Below, piece after piece: positions 35,591 through 49,679 of a DNA stretch of 64,000 nt. Source of the DNA: Onchocerca lupi. Taxonomy: Eukaryota; Nematoda; Chromadorea; Rhabditida; Onchocercidae. The translations under genes were made by a program, and so were the position numbers. The notes under the pieces were generated by a model, which was not told the origin of the DNA, searched no databases, and saw only the letters and a list, made by a program, of their open reading frames with translations. Location: positions 1 through 64,000 of the forward strand of contig JAOVVO010000293.1 of assembly GCA_028564675.1 (NCBI GenBank), in the 5' to 3' direction. Position 1 is the stretch's first letter; every line of letters starts with the position of its first letter.

Positions 35591-38500
35591 ATATGATATT
35601 TTATCTCATTTTGTTCTATTTCTATTCTTAATATTCATCAGTGAAATATTTATCACAAATTATTCGTTGATAAGTTTAAATAGATTCTAAGCATACATAA
35701 AGATATCTTTTTTTCCTTCGTTACGATATCGAATAGCTTTGAAGGAATTTAATGTCTTTTCTCTTCAGAAGTCTTACAAACATTCGAATAAAGTATTAAA
35801 TTACGTTATGATTTGATCTATTGCGTTGGATTTGTGAAATTTTTAAAAATCAAGATTTATTTTTTGTTTAAAAGCTTTTTTTTTTTTTTTTTTTTTTTGA
35901 AATTTATTCATTTTATAAGATTTAAATCTCAAATATTTATTTCAGCGATTGGCTACAAATTATACATGACAAACATTGATTGATAATTTACATCATACGG
36001 ATATGTGATATATCGGTTGTTTTTTCTTTTTCTTTTTTTTTCTCATAATTACGTCTAGAGTAATGCACGGTTCCTTTATCATTATAATGATTATGATATG
36101 TGATATATCTTTAAGACGAGATTTTTTTTTTCTTAATCATGTTGCTTTTTTTATCCTAACTGGTCATTTATTTCGTGTAATTACCATAATTAGCAATTAG
36201 ATATTTGTTAATTTCTGAAATTAAAGGATAAATTACCTTTAATTTTGTTTCCTTTTATTCATAGATTTTATTCAATCTTTTAAATAAAAGTTTTAGATCA
36301 AGAGCATGAAGAAATAGCAACTTTTCCTTGAAAGAAAGATTTGTATTTCTAGACTTTTATTTGAAACATTTCAACATTTCATTTCTTCTTCATTTCTTCA
36401 CACTCTTGGTCTAGATTTTTATTTAAATTTTAAACTTTTTTTTCTTGTAGCAAATAAATGTAGAGTTTTGAATGACAGATTCAAGATTTCTAGAATTGTG
36501 TTCTTTATTTTATTAAAAAACCAGTAGTGGGATAGAATTTTAATAGAATTTTCTAGGTAATTTATATCTCGTAAGTTTGAATTCAAGTATCTTTGGAAAT
36601 TCCTGATTTATCTTTTTCAAAACTGAATTCAAAATTGTGATGTGTGTTTCATTTTGTTTGATTCATTTTGTAAAATTTAAAGTTTCACCAAATTTACAAA
36701 TCAGAGAAGCTTCTTACCATGTAAGTAAAATTAGGAAAATTTCTCACTTCCTTTTTCCGAATTTTTGTTCCTAAATTTGAATTCTAATAATTTTCCACTA
36801 TTTTCTCCCCGATGTTAATTTTTAAACTTTGTTTTTTTCTTTTTATTTTTTTGCTGTTCTTTGTAGATATTTTTCCTATGGATGTAAAAAATTTGCATTT
36901 GTTCTGTGATGATGCTTTTATTTTGATTAAGCTCAAAAAATCATTTCAAAGCTAAGAAAGTTTTTATATTCTATTGAAATTCGAAAAATATTATTCCACA
37001 TCTTTAAAGTTCAAAGGTTAATTTGAATGAATTCCACTGCAAACATTAAATTCATTCTTCATAAATTCGTCTTATTTTTCAACTATTTAAATCATTATAA
37101 CAAAAAATACGCGTATTTTTGCTCATTTGATATTTATCTCGGAATAAAATATAAATTTTGTTGTTTTTGCACTTTATCATTTTTGCATCCATGATGAATT
37201 AAGTGATATTGGAGAAAAAGTTTCGGAAAATCGTGAAGTTTAAGAGTCTTGACAAGAAGGAAAATTTGGTTAAGAAATTTGATTTTATTGATCATTATCT
37301 CATAGACATATAGGTATTTCTTTATCATAATCTTTGCAGTCTTTTCTCTTATCCGATTTTTAACATTATGATCATCAACATTATTGTTATTGGATATCTC
37401 TTTCAGAATTTATTTGATACAATAATCATGAGCAATAAGTTCATTGATCAAAAACAGATCATAGTTTGTCACTTGTCACCTTTCTGAAACTTTTAATTCA
37501 TAATAATCTTTCGGAATAATTTCGCAATCTGTGATCAATTACGAGAAATACTTTGAGTTCTTCATGAATTTACAATTTAGATTATGATAAGTGATAAATT
37601 TTAGGACAGATTTCTTGATTAAAGTCCCTTAAATTTTAAATTTTTCTTTCTTCCTCTCAACAATTTATTTATATTTACCTATCTTATAAATGATTATTTG
37701 GTCAGGGAAGTATTACACAATTGGAATGAATGAATGAATGATTGTATTGGAAATAACAGGAAGGAAATTTGCTAACTTGAACTTTACCTTCCCTTTCCTG
37801 TTCATTATCTTCTACCTTTCTTTCAACACCTGACAATAGTAATTTCAATAATAATAATACTTTCGACTCATTGATACTATATTTGATCATTTTATTTGGA
37901 TATGTTTTCATACTTCACACAATCACAAGTATCTATCCATTAAGTGGAGTAAAACGCCTGGAGCGCAACTTGGATAAATAAGTGGTTATTGTTAGTTGTC
38001 AGAAAACTTATTTGTTAGAAAACAAAATTGATCTGTTCCATTATACTCTTTCTTCAACAAGTTTTTAATGGAATTGCAAGTTTTCTTAGCTCTTCTAGAA
38101 AGAGAGAGAGAGAGCTAAAAGGTTATAATAAAAAGGTCATGTATTAGTTTGTTTGATGAAATTGGAACTCTTAATGATCTATTAACAACAATCATTTTCG
38201 AGTTTGTGTCGATTAATTAGTTAATTAGTTGAAATTGATTAATTTCATTTAAGTTCGTTTTTTGAAGGATAAATGTAAATTTCATTTACATTTAACACCA
38301 AAAATAAGCGCTTTTATTTCATACATTTCCTTCGTTTGGCAAAAATTCTTGTGATCTTGGCAAATTTTTAAATTTTTTTTTCTTTTTTTTTTTTAACGGG
38401 AATCAGAGATAAATAAGAGATGTCTAATGATGATTTTATTATTTGTCAATTACTATGCAAATTTTATTTGGCCAAATTAACTGCACGGGAATAATCAAAA

Positions 38501-39936
38501 CATGAATATTGTTAACAATTATCACATTTAATAATCATTTAATATGCTCAAACATTCATACTACCTTTTAAATATTAGCAATTAGCAAATTAGACTCTTG
38601 GCTTTATAGTTGAACACATACCTAATTTATTCTTTTTAAAGAATCTTATAGATAAAATTGAACCTGGCTAAAATTAAAGCTTAAACTTTTAATCCTTTAA
38701 ATCAAACCTTAAGCCTTTAAATTAAATCTTTTTTTGTATTCATTTTCAAGTTTTATGCAAATTTGCAAATCCAAATTAAATGAAATTACAATACATCATC
38801 GTACAATATTTCAAAAAATAAATTTAACGGTCATTTTAAACAAACTGATCGCCGACAATAATTTTAACAATAGCAAAGAAATGGATGATATCATAAAACC
38901 ATAATTTATATATGTATACATATAGCTCAATTCTAAATGGTAATGAAAATTGGTGATAGAATTATCGTTTAATCAAAAAATTTCAGAATTTTAAACTTTC
39001 AAGGTTTAAAAACTTGAATGATTTCAAATTCAAATTATTATTTTCTTAAATTTAAATTCAACCAACGAATCGAATAAATGAATTAAGCGATATGATTTGA
39101 TAATACAACGTTAATTGGTTTTAGGAAGTTAATCTTGGGCCATTTCTCTGGCATAGAAAAAAGCCAAGAACGAGCAAACATTCTTAGAAAATAATAGCTC
39201 ACATATTTCTCTTTTTTAGTTCAATATTTTTCAAATCTAGAATTTTTCAATTCCAATTTTTAGTGAGAAAATTAAAGTTATGAAAAAATTGATTGTTAGG
39301 AAATAATTTAAGTTTTCGAGAAATTTTTGGGCGAAAAAACAAGAATTTTGGAAAAAAAATTAAATCAATGAAATAATTCCGCTTCACATGCAACTATATC
39401 ACAATTAGATATTTCATTGTCATCATTATGAATTTTCAATTTTGTAAATTTAAATTATTGCCGAATTCTGACACCAATTTTTGCCCCAAAAACTGGATGA
39501 ATTATATGAGTGAGTTGCATTTTCATTTATTTTATCTCCTATATCGGATCAAAAATGGTCAAAAATTAATTCGAAAAAGATAATTTCAAGTAATTTGATG
39601 ATGAAATGTGAAAAGGATTAAGGCGCATCTTCAGTTACATATTAAATAAAATTCGGAAAAAAATTGCCATCAGATTACTTGAAATTCCAAAAAAAAAAAC
39701 AAATGAAAATTAGTGAATAATCAATTAAAGTGAAATTTTTTGTAAATTTCTTCCACGTTTCAAATAAATATTCGAATCATTAAAAGTATTTGAAGAAATG
39801 AATATTACCTACAATATTTTTGCAAAGGCATCAATGAAAATATGTTTACAAAAAATAATGAAATCGTAAAATATTTGGATCAATAACTCACACATACAGA
39901 AGTAACCACTTGTTGAAATGAGGCACTACTAATTAA

Positions 39937-42075
39937 CTAATTAATTAGTCTTCTTTTTCGCTTCTGCATTTTCAAGTTTTTTCCCCTTCTAAGCTCCTTT
40001 TATAAATTTGGCAATGAATTTGGATTATTTGAACTGAAAACAAAGTAATATTGAACTAATAATACTATATTTTTAAAAAAAAAACAATTTTAATATTATC
40101 TCTATTGGAATTTAAAATATTTATGGCCTATCGGAAAATTCCTAATAAATTAGAAAAATGTTATATCAAAATTTTCCCAAATTAATTATTAGCAAACGAG
40201 AAATATAAAATCTACATAATTCACAAGATTATGAAAAGATATTGATATCATTAGGCTTAATTCTAAATTAGAATTTTCCTGAATTTTTCCTTATTTTCAG
40301 TTTTTGGCCAAAAATACTTTATTAGCCAAAATTTGAAACTAGTAAAAAAAAAAATCGCCGATAAACCAAGAATTGGCCATAGATATCGTAGAATTATTGA
40401 TATTAATATCTTGTTTAGGCTTAATTTCAATTTAAAAGCCAAAAATTTGAAGCTATTAAAAAAAATAAAAAATGTGGAAAAACCATAATTATCCTTAAAA
40501 AGTTTTATAGAAATTATTCTATCATATTGGTCAAAAGATCTATTGCATTTTGCAACTTTTCTCCATTCATATTGTTGATAAAATATGTCCTGATTGATAT
40601 TATCGATAAAGATAATCAAAAAATTTGATAAGATCCAAAAGAACACACATATTTACCTGTACAATGTTTGCTGATAAGGATAATCATTAAGAGTGTTAGC
40701 TGGTTGTGTAGCATACATATTATTGTACATACTGTAGTTATCGATAAGACTTCCAATACGAAAAGCACTTGATGTTAAAGTTGGTAATGTTGTTTGTGAT
40801 AAATCGGGAACAGCACTCATCGTACCATTTGAGTATAATCCAAATGATGAATATTGACTGGCATAAGGATTCATCTAGAATTATTTCATTTATCGATTCA
40901 ATCTCGAGATTTTAAATAGGCGAATTTAATTTCCGGTAGAAGAGTAGAATTTACAACATTGAAGACAAAGATGAAATTGCTCGAACTGAAGAAGGTGAAA
41001 TTGATTGTTCAAATTAGGTAAAATTGCCGGTATCGATGGAGATGAAATTTTTCATATCGGTGAAGTAAAGTAAAATTACCCATACCGGAGAAGGTAAAAT
41101 TGCCCGTCCAAATGAGGTAAAATTGCCCGTACCAGGAGGAGGTGGTAGAATTACCCGTCCAAATGGGGTAAAATTACTCATATTGATGGAGATAGAATTG
41201 CCCGTACCGGTGAAAACGAAATTGCCTGTCCAGATGAAGTAAAATTGCCTATACCGATGCAGAATAAAATTGTTCGTATAGTAGAAGGAAAATTGCCCGA
41301 AGGAGATAAAATTGCCCTATATCAATACCGACAAAGATAAATTTGCCCGTATCTATCGGGATAAAATTACTCGTTTTGATAATAATAAAATTGCTGAATA
41401 AAATCGATGAAGATAAAATTACCCCGAATCAAAGTGCAGGTAAGTTCATATCAGTAAAGATAAAACTGCTCGATGGAGATAATTGCCTGATAAGATTAAT
41501 GAAAGCAAGATTGGAAGCAATGAAAAATATGAACTTTATCAATTTCACGATATATCAGAAAGACACAATTCTATCATAGTTCTAAGATATATTAAAAAGA
41601 TACTGTTATAGTGATAGTGATTATGATAACAGAATAAATAGTGATTAAGAACAATAAATAATAATATAATTATATGATAAGAACAATTATTGCTGCCGTG
41701 ATCAAAATAACCAAGTTTTCAATCAATGAGAATTTGGTTGACCCTTAGAATCATACAGTAATTAAGGAAAAATAAAAATTAGCCTTTTTTTCAGTTTGAA
41801 TATAGAATTATTAAAGATTTCGCAATTTATATTCTTTGCGATTTTATTCATGAAATTTAGTACTATATTGAAAAGAAATTAAATTTGAAATCAAAATTTA
41901 CCGGTACACTTCCCACTGCTGAAATGACACTTGTCGGTTGACTGCTTACGGTAGATGCTGTCAATGATGTGCTAGCAGGTAGTTGTACAGATTGCATTAC
42001 CTGTTGCTGCGTCCTGATTAGTTGCGGCGTCGTAATACCAGCAGCTGTACGATCGGTATTGGTACTTGTTTCAGC
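39937..42075 (-). CDS. S/T/Q/N-rich protein fragment, unknown identity
   Basis: Two well-supported minus-strand exons. 42075-41902 has acceptor TTTAG, donor gtaaat, 58 codons (starts AETSTNTDRTAAG) and is rich in T, S, Q and V. 40874-40657 has acceptor TTCTAG, donor gtaaat, 72 codons plus 2 nt (MNPYASQYSSFG...) and is rich in S, N, Y and T. They join in phase. A possible last exon at 39988-39937 also fits the phase, adding a basic tail (MQKRKRRLIN) and a stop. The composition resembles the activation or low-complexity part of a transcription factor or RNA-binding protein, but no DNA- or RNA-binding domain is visible and no family is recognised. The 5' part would lie at higher coordinates, where only hemicentin exons on the other strand are seen. 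It is therefore either nested with that gene or truncated. Confidence 0.5.
40975..41490. repeat. Degenerate minisatellite, unit about 20-22 bp
   Basis: About 25 imperfect copies of a unit close to GATAAAATTGCCCGTACCG, with variants such as GTAAAATTGCCCGTCCAAAT. They lie in the intron between the two exons of the unknown minus-strand gene (40875-41901). Unit length and sequence drift, most strongly at the edges. Confidence 0.85.
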
Positions 42076-42196
42076 CTAAATTTTGTAAAATTAGAAAAAT
42101 CCTGAAAAATAGTTTTTAAAATTGTCATTGAATTGAAAAAAAATGATTCATTAATTCCGATTGATCGAATCTTTTTCCATTCCACCACTCAATTCC

Positions 42197-42220
42197 AAAA
42201 AAAAAAAAAAAAAAAAAAAA
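42197..42220. repeat. Poly(A) tract
   Basis: 24 A residues on the plus strand. It lies between the unknown minus-strand gene and the first hemicentin exon, so it is poly(T) in the sense of the minus-strand gene. Confidence 0.9.
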
Positions 42221-42445
42221 GCGAGTAATTAGAAATGAAAGAGTAAAGAAAGATTTATGAAAAAAACAACAACCTGTTCAAGTTAACTAAATTGATCGAT
42301 CTCTGAATTTGGCTGAGATAAATTAATTTTATATATAGAATAAAATTACTAAGCTGTAAAGAAGAAAGCACTACTTACGCTCATTAATCCCTTTGAATTA
42401 ATTAATTAATCCGAGGATTTACCGTAAGAATGATGAATTCTACAG

Positions 42446-45400
42446 AATGGTCAACGGATCAACGGAACGGATGTATTGTTTATGAATGACCATCAATTGC
42501 TACACATTGAATCAGCGACGGATGAAGATGCAGGACGATATTCATGTGTGGCGGAAAATAAACCTGGTCGAGCGGAGAAAGATCTAATTGTGGCTGTTCT
42601 CAGTTTGTTTTTTTTTTTTTTTTTGCTGAAAATATGAATTTTTGAAATTCATAAAATAGTCCATCATATTTTGAATTTTTTAATTAATTTAAAATAATTC
42701 AGAATTTCAAGATAACACATGTTCATATCTAAAATTTAAATTCCATTTACACTTATCAAAGGAAATTCTCAACTATTTTGCAACATTGAAGAAAATATTA
42801 AATCTTTTTTTTTTTGTCCATAAAATTCTTCATCTTAAAGAAATTCTTATTTTTACACCAATTGTCTTATACTTTTATCATAATTTAATTTTTTCATTAT
42901 TAAATATATAAAATTTCAAAGAATAATGGAAATGTTTCATTTTTGAATTTAAGATAATTTCATAGATTGAATATGAAAATTGTCCTCTCTCTTAATTATA
43001 AAACTTGATATGAAATTCTAAAATGCGAAGTTTAAGTATTATATTTGTTCCTATTAATACGCGTACTTAGAACCACCGCAAATGGATAATCAACATCGTC
43101 TTCTTGAATTACCTGAAAATGATGCAATAACACTTACCTGTCCGATCAATGATCCTTCAGTGGAAATACAATGGACTAAGAATGGTATACCTATTACTAC
43201 ATCGAATAATTTACAAGTAAATTTTGAATATTAAATATTAAAATATTTGAATTGTAAAGATTGATGATTTTGCGATCGAAATGTTGCTTTCTTATAAAAA
43301 TAAAAGAAAATAAGACGATCATATTAATTTCTAATTATAATTCTCATTCTTTATTCAATATACAAATTAAAACATTAATGGATAGCAATAAAATTGATTA
43401 GAAAATACTGCTTAAAAAATTCGTGAAGTTATATTAAATTTTAAAAATTGATTTCATAAAAATAAATTAAAAAATTTAATTAATAATTTCATTCTATACT
43501 GAATGAAATTATAATTGATCGAAAAATGGTAAAACCTGTTTTTCATTAAAAATGCAATAAAATAGGAAGGGTATAATTTTGGCAAATTGATGGAAAGTGG
43601 TGCGAAAATACAATAATATATCATATTGTCGTAATTGATTTGTTCATTTCCAATAAAATTTATTGCTCTTTTTGAAGAATAATTTTTTTTTTTTTTTTTT
43701 TTTTTTTTTGGTTTTTCACAACTTTTGATAACATTAATAAAAAGTTTTTTTTTGGAAGAATATACGTTACGAAATTAAAGGGTAGGGATTGATAAAGTGC
43801 TTTTTTTTTTTTTTTTTTCAATTTTTTAAATTAAATCCTTGTTTGATCCATAAATTGATTCGAATTTTGCTTAATTTAAATCATCTATTCAATTTCCTAA
43901 TTTTGCATAATGAAAAATATTATGAAATTTTGAAATTGACTAGCATTTTATCGTCAAATGATAAACAGATAAGTTTAGAATGATAAATTGAATTAAAATG
44001 ATGCGCATATGTTGCAATAAATGATAAGTTGCAGTTATCAACAAGTGGCTTAAAGTTACATATACTACATGGACAGTTATATGATGCAGGTCGATATGTT
44101 TGTCGAGCCTGGAATGATGCAGGAGAAGCTGTTGCTAGCATAAATGTCGTCGTTTTAGGTAAATTTAATTAAGCAACAAAGAGAATTTGACAATTTCACT
44201 CATTTCAAAAGCTAAATGATTAGCTTTCATTCAAAATTCAATTATTTGTCAACTTAAGAGTTACTTCATACGTTTAAATGAATTATTTAAGCAAAAGTTA
44301 GCAGAAACAAGAATAAAAGCTTTGAATTAATTCAAATTTTTTCATAAATAATAATTTCCGAATCGAAATTATACATTGCTAATTCGAATCAAATAGTATT
44401 ATCTCTAATAATATCTTTCAAAAAATCGATAATATATTCATATTGCAATATTTTTGATTAAAATTACATTAAAAAAAAATTTTTTTTTAAAAAGTTGCTT
44501 TTCAAGTCATTCCAGAAAATTTCAAAATTTTTTAAAAAGTTGCTTTTTCAAGTCATTCCGAAGAATTTTATTTTTCTTTTTTATCCAGGAATTAAATGAC
44601 TTCAGTTTAGTCATTCTTCAATTTAATTTACAGAGGTTTTTGAAAAAATTATCATTGTTCCAAATAATTTTTTGATGAAATTAATAAATGAACACGCTTT
44701 CTCATTTAAATTTTTAAAAGTTCAATCAACATTCAATTTAAAAATCTATTTTCTTGCAAAGTTAGTAAAGTTAGACGAAATTCATATGCGAGGATGAGTA
44801 ATTAATTAAATTCTTTTTCGTGAAGAATAGAATTCTCATAAAATTTCAACAAAAAAAATTCGGCAACTTTTTAGAAATACTGCAAACTTAGCAAACTTAG
44901 CCGGCACATAGATATTTAGGATTGAAATCAAAAGAAAAAGAAAAAATTCTGAATAATTTCTAGAAATACGTTGACGATGCATAAATTGTTTTTAGTGCCG
45001 CCAAAAATTACTGATCCGGCATTCCGTACGATTGAATCAATTTTGAATCAAACAGTAAATATTGAATGTAAAGGAACGGGCATACCAACACCAAAAATTA
45101 TTTGGTCTTTTAATGGACGAACAATTTTTCCATCTGAAAAAATTCAAGTATTTTATTTTTTTTTCAAATTTTTTGACACAATTAGAAGATAGCATTGAAA
45201 TAATTATGCTATCACACTTTTATGAACAATAATATTCTAATGAGAAGAGGAAAATATTTCAATTTATTTATTTTTTTTTTCAAAATTTCTTACTCTTATT
45301 ATAGCTTAATAATTTTATTTGACAATGAATTTCGATTTGATTCTGCAGAAGTTAAAAATTCGCTCGAAATTTCTTCGATTATTTGATTTGATGCATAATA

Positions 45401-48400
45401 TTATGATGCTGTTTTTAAATTTTTATTTTGTTTTAAATTTCAATTTTTCGTGTTTCTATTTCACAAGTAACATTTTTGCATAAACAGCAATTAATTTTTT
45501 TTTTTTTAAATTTAGATTTTAAATGATGATACTTTGCTGATACTGAAAGAAGTACAAATAAATCAGGAAGGGCGATATTCATGTACGGCAACGAATAAGG
45601 TTGGAAAAGCTGAAGCTGATATATTCTTACAAATTATAGGTAAAATTTATTGATTATCGAAGTGCTCAACAACTAGGATTGAAAATATTTTCGCATATTT
45701 TTACATTTTAAATTATTAAAAAATTTATCTCATTTAATTTAGAAATTGAATCAAATTTATTAAATTCAAATCGCTTTTTATGTGTTGGATTTGCAAACTT
45801 GCAGCACCACCAAGAATTTTAACACCTATTGATGAGTTAAAAGTAATCGAAGGACAAGGACAAACAATTCGATGTGAAGTTAGCGGAACTCCGGTTCCAA
45901 AAGTGGAATGGCTCAAAAATGGACAACAATTTAATGCTACTGTAGCTCAGTCATCCAGTAATTTGCATTACATTCATCTCAGGTTTCTTTTCCGAAATTC
46001 GAAAATTCCAGCAAAAAAGATGAGCAAGAAGTGACAGCTAACAAGAAACGTGTTAATTTAAATATTATTTTCTCAGTTAATTTCAAATTAAAAAAATATT
46101 TCCATGTTATTATCATAAATGGAATGCTACTTTTTACATGCGTAAAAAAGACGCCTGTCTCGAATCAAAAATAACAACTAAATTCAATAAATTACATTTC
46201 TTCTTTCGAAAATTAAGTAGATTTGAAAGAATAGTAAGTTATATTAAATTAATGGTAATTAATTGTTTTTATTTTATTGATTAATTTCAAATTAAGGATG
46301 ATAAATTAATCAAAACTAGCAAAAAAAAAAAAATGAAAACTTTAGAGAAGCGCAAGTTAGTGATGCAGGTCGATATACATGCATAGCAAGAAATCGAGCT
46401 GGTGAACATCGCATGACAATACAACTTTATGTACTTGGTGAGTTATGCTGAAGAATTTTGCAATTTTGCAAGCATAGCAATGAAAAGTGATATGATATAC
46501 AAGAAGAAACTTATCATTGCATTCAATACTTGCAAAACATATAAACATCTATTAGACTGAATAATGAAGTTATTGTCTCGAACAAATTTATCTTTTCCTT
46601 TTAGAACTTGAAAATTTGAAAAACTTTAAAAAAAGATAATGAGATATTTAAGATAACTTTCTAATTGTTTAATATTCCAGCTATTCTTTAAATTACTAAT
46701 TTTATCGTGGAAAATTTTAATAAATTATTGTAAACAATCTTTATTTATCTTTTTTCAGTACCACCAACGATCGTAGAAGGTGAACGTATTGTTCAGGTGA
46801 AAGAAAATGCCTCATTGACATTGGAATGTATTGCAACTGGAAATCCGAAACCGATTATTGTGTGGAAACGAGATGGACGACCTTTGGAAACACGTGGCTC
46901 ACGTTTTGTAATTGCATCATCAAAAGTTTCCGATGGTGGCAGGTGACATTTTCAGCGCTTCAGGCAAAAATATGAATAAGTTTAAATATTTTTAAGAAAT
47001 ATGGTTATTTGAGTTCATGAAAAATTGATTTAAAAACGCCGATGAAATCAGATTTGTTTTTGAGCTTGTTAATATTTGCAAAAGGATATAGTTCTTGTCA
47101 TTCGTCTTGAGGTAAATTGGTATTTTATTTGAAATGATCCAAAATTGATGTCTTTTCGAGATCGCTGAGATTTTCATGATAATTGTCTAACATGGATATT
47201 CCAGTTGCTGTGAAATATTCTGTTTCCTATTAAATAATGATAGTGATTATATTATAGAAATAATGAATCTTTCAATTTGCATAAAAATATTGCCATCACA
47301 AAAAGAAAGCTCAGAAAAAAGTTCCTCTATCATATCGTTCGAATTATGGAGAAATTTGTAGGTATACGTGTGAAGCACGTAATGAAGCTGGTAAAACATC
47401 AACTGATTTTGAGGTTGATATTTTTATTAAACCACGTTTTCGAGATCTTAAAACGGAAATTCATGTTCGCAACGGTGAACGAGCACGTCTTGAGTGTAAA
47501 GTTGATGGACATCCAGAACCAACTATCACGTATAGTTTTTTTTTTTTTTTTAATTAAAGTAAATTATAATTAATGATTTGTGCTAATACTACAAGTTAAT
47601 ATTTCAATTAATTATTTAGATTAAAAAGAATATTTCGCATATTTTAATTTTAGATGGATGCGTGGCGGTCGTCCAATCGAAGATATAAAAAATATCATAT
47701 TGAGTCCACGTGGAGAAACAATGATGATTCTTAAATCACGCAAGTCTGATGTCAATCTATCTATTTTCTATTCTGCACTTTTTTTTCTTTTTTTTTTTTT
47801 TTTTTTTTTTTTTCATAACGACAATTTCGAGCCTAATAAGTCAGATTCTGGTTCAAATTAGGCTTAAAATTGAGGAAATAGGAAAAAATAATAGACAGAG
47901 AAAATGATGTTTTCATTTAGCTAAATCATATTTTTAATTTTGTAAAAGAATTTTTCATATCTGTTCTTTATAGAGCAGATTCTGGAAGTTATTCGTGTGT
48001 TGCAAAAAATTTTGCCGGAGAAGCAGAAGCTAGTTTTACGGTAATTGTTCTGATAACGCCATATATCGAGGAACAAATCGATCAGAATCTACGTATTATT
48101 CAGGGCAATCGAGTAATCATGCATTGTCCAGTACAAGGCAATCCAAAACCAAAGGTTAATTACCGTAATAACAAAAATCTGGCAGTGTTTTTTGAAAATA
48201 ATTTCATTTTATGAAGATTACTCTTTTCAGATCAAATGGTTATACAATGGGAAACCAATTAAAAATGATCGTGCAATGATCGTTGGAGAAACTGATTTGA
48301 TGATTCAAAGATCAAAGGTATTTAGTGAAATTTTCAATTTATTAAGAAGAAGATGATTATATTTAAGCTATCAGAATAAAGGAAACAAAATATTATATCA

Positions 48401-49647
48401 AAATGATTAAGAAGATTATGATAGGAGAAAAATTTCATAAAATATGCAAATTTTAGATTATAATTCAATTTTAAATTTGTTATGATTTATTGACATCATT
48501 TATATTCTTTAGCAGTCTGATAATGGACGTTATACATGTTTCGCAGAAAATGAAGCTGGAATATTGAATACGAATTATGAACTTGAAATCATTGGTACTT
48601 TTAATTTTTACAGTTTCTTTTCTACAATTAGCTATTTAACATAAAATAATAAAAGTCATAAGTTTTCAAGTTAATTTATATTATTTTTTTTTTGGTATTT
48701 CTCATTTCGAAATGAATTTATTTGATCGGGAAATTTTTGATGAGATTTTTTAGCAAAATTTAATCAAAATTACAAAAAGAAACGTCAATATTTTCCTTTT
48801 TTTTTTTTCCAGAATTTAAATTAAAATTTATGATAAAACATACAGTAAAGAATGCAAAGTTTTGTTTATTATCAGGGCCACCCAAATTTCATCGTCGTAG
48901 TGAAGGTGTATATGAGGTAATACTTGGTAAAACGATAACAATGGATTGTGATGTTGAAGCTGAACCAAAACCGGAAATTCATTGGTTCCGTGGCGATTCG
49001 CCATTGTATCTTACGGAAAACATTCACATTTCATCGGATGGACAGGTTCGTTGTTTTGTTAATTCAGCATAAGAAGCGAATCGAAATATGATTTTGATTT
49101 CCTCCTGATTTTCTTCTATGATTCCATTAGATGCCAAATTTTGAAATGTTATTTACGTAATATGTAGATTTTACTGTCCAAAAGTATTCAATTAATTAAT
49201 TACCAAGAAGGACAAAATATTGTCTATCGGAGATACGTTAATTAAAAATTAAAGATTTTCGTCAGAAACAAACTTCATTTATTATTCATTAACGTAAAAT
49301 GGCAATAATAGAAATCATTTTTTTTTTTTTTTTTTCATTCCAACTTTTGTATGAATGCAAAAATTTACAGTACAAAGAGCATTATCGAATAAAAATTAAT
49401 TAAAAAAATAAGGCAATATTAGTGGTCAAGTAAGATATTACTAGCAACAATACAATATATTGTATCCATGTATTGATCGACGTGATTTTCCAGTAAACAA
49501 AAATCTTTTATGGAAAAATGATCTTCAAATACTAAAAATCACATCAAATATTTTTGGTTGCTTTGATAAAAGAAAATACAGAATCTGATAATTGTTTGTA
49601 GCATAAGTAGTTGAAATTATCAGCTTTTTTTTGCTGTGAATTTCTAA

Positions 49648-49679
<32 letters not shown>

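Larger units (their letters stand above)
31206..39936. other. Long simple-sequence-rich region without supported genes
   Basis: About 8.7 kb of AT-rich DNA with many homopolymer runs. Contents: poly(T) at 31352-31376 and 35514-35589, a 166-bp diverged tandem repeat from 33178, a (GGTT)n-like tract at 33657-33694, an 11-bp inverted repeat at 33851-33895, a CAA-rich tract near 33810, and a GA tract near 38100. No Ig, cadherin or PQ-loop exon was recognised on either strand. Confidence 0.6.

Noticed and set aside
35434..35631. ORF dominated by polyphenylalanine
   Set aside because: Simply the translation of the 76-base poly(T) tract.
40263..40646. 127-codon minus-strand ORF next to the unknown gene
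   Set aside because: It begins just beyond a good donor at 40657 and is Phe/Ile/Lys-rich with no repeat or domain; it looks intronic.
40975..41490. CRISPR-like array
   Set aside because: Spacers are not unique, the unit is short and drifts continuously, and the host is a eukaryote; it is a minisatellite.
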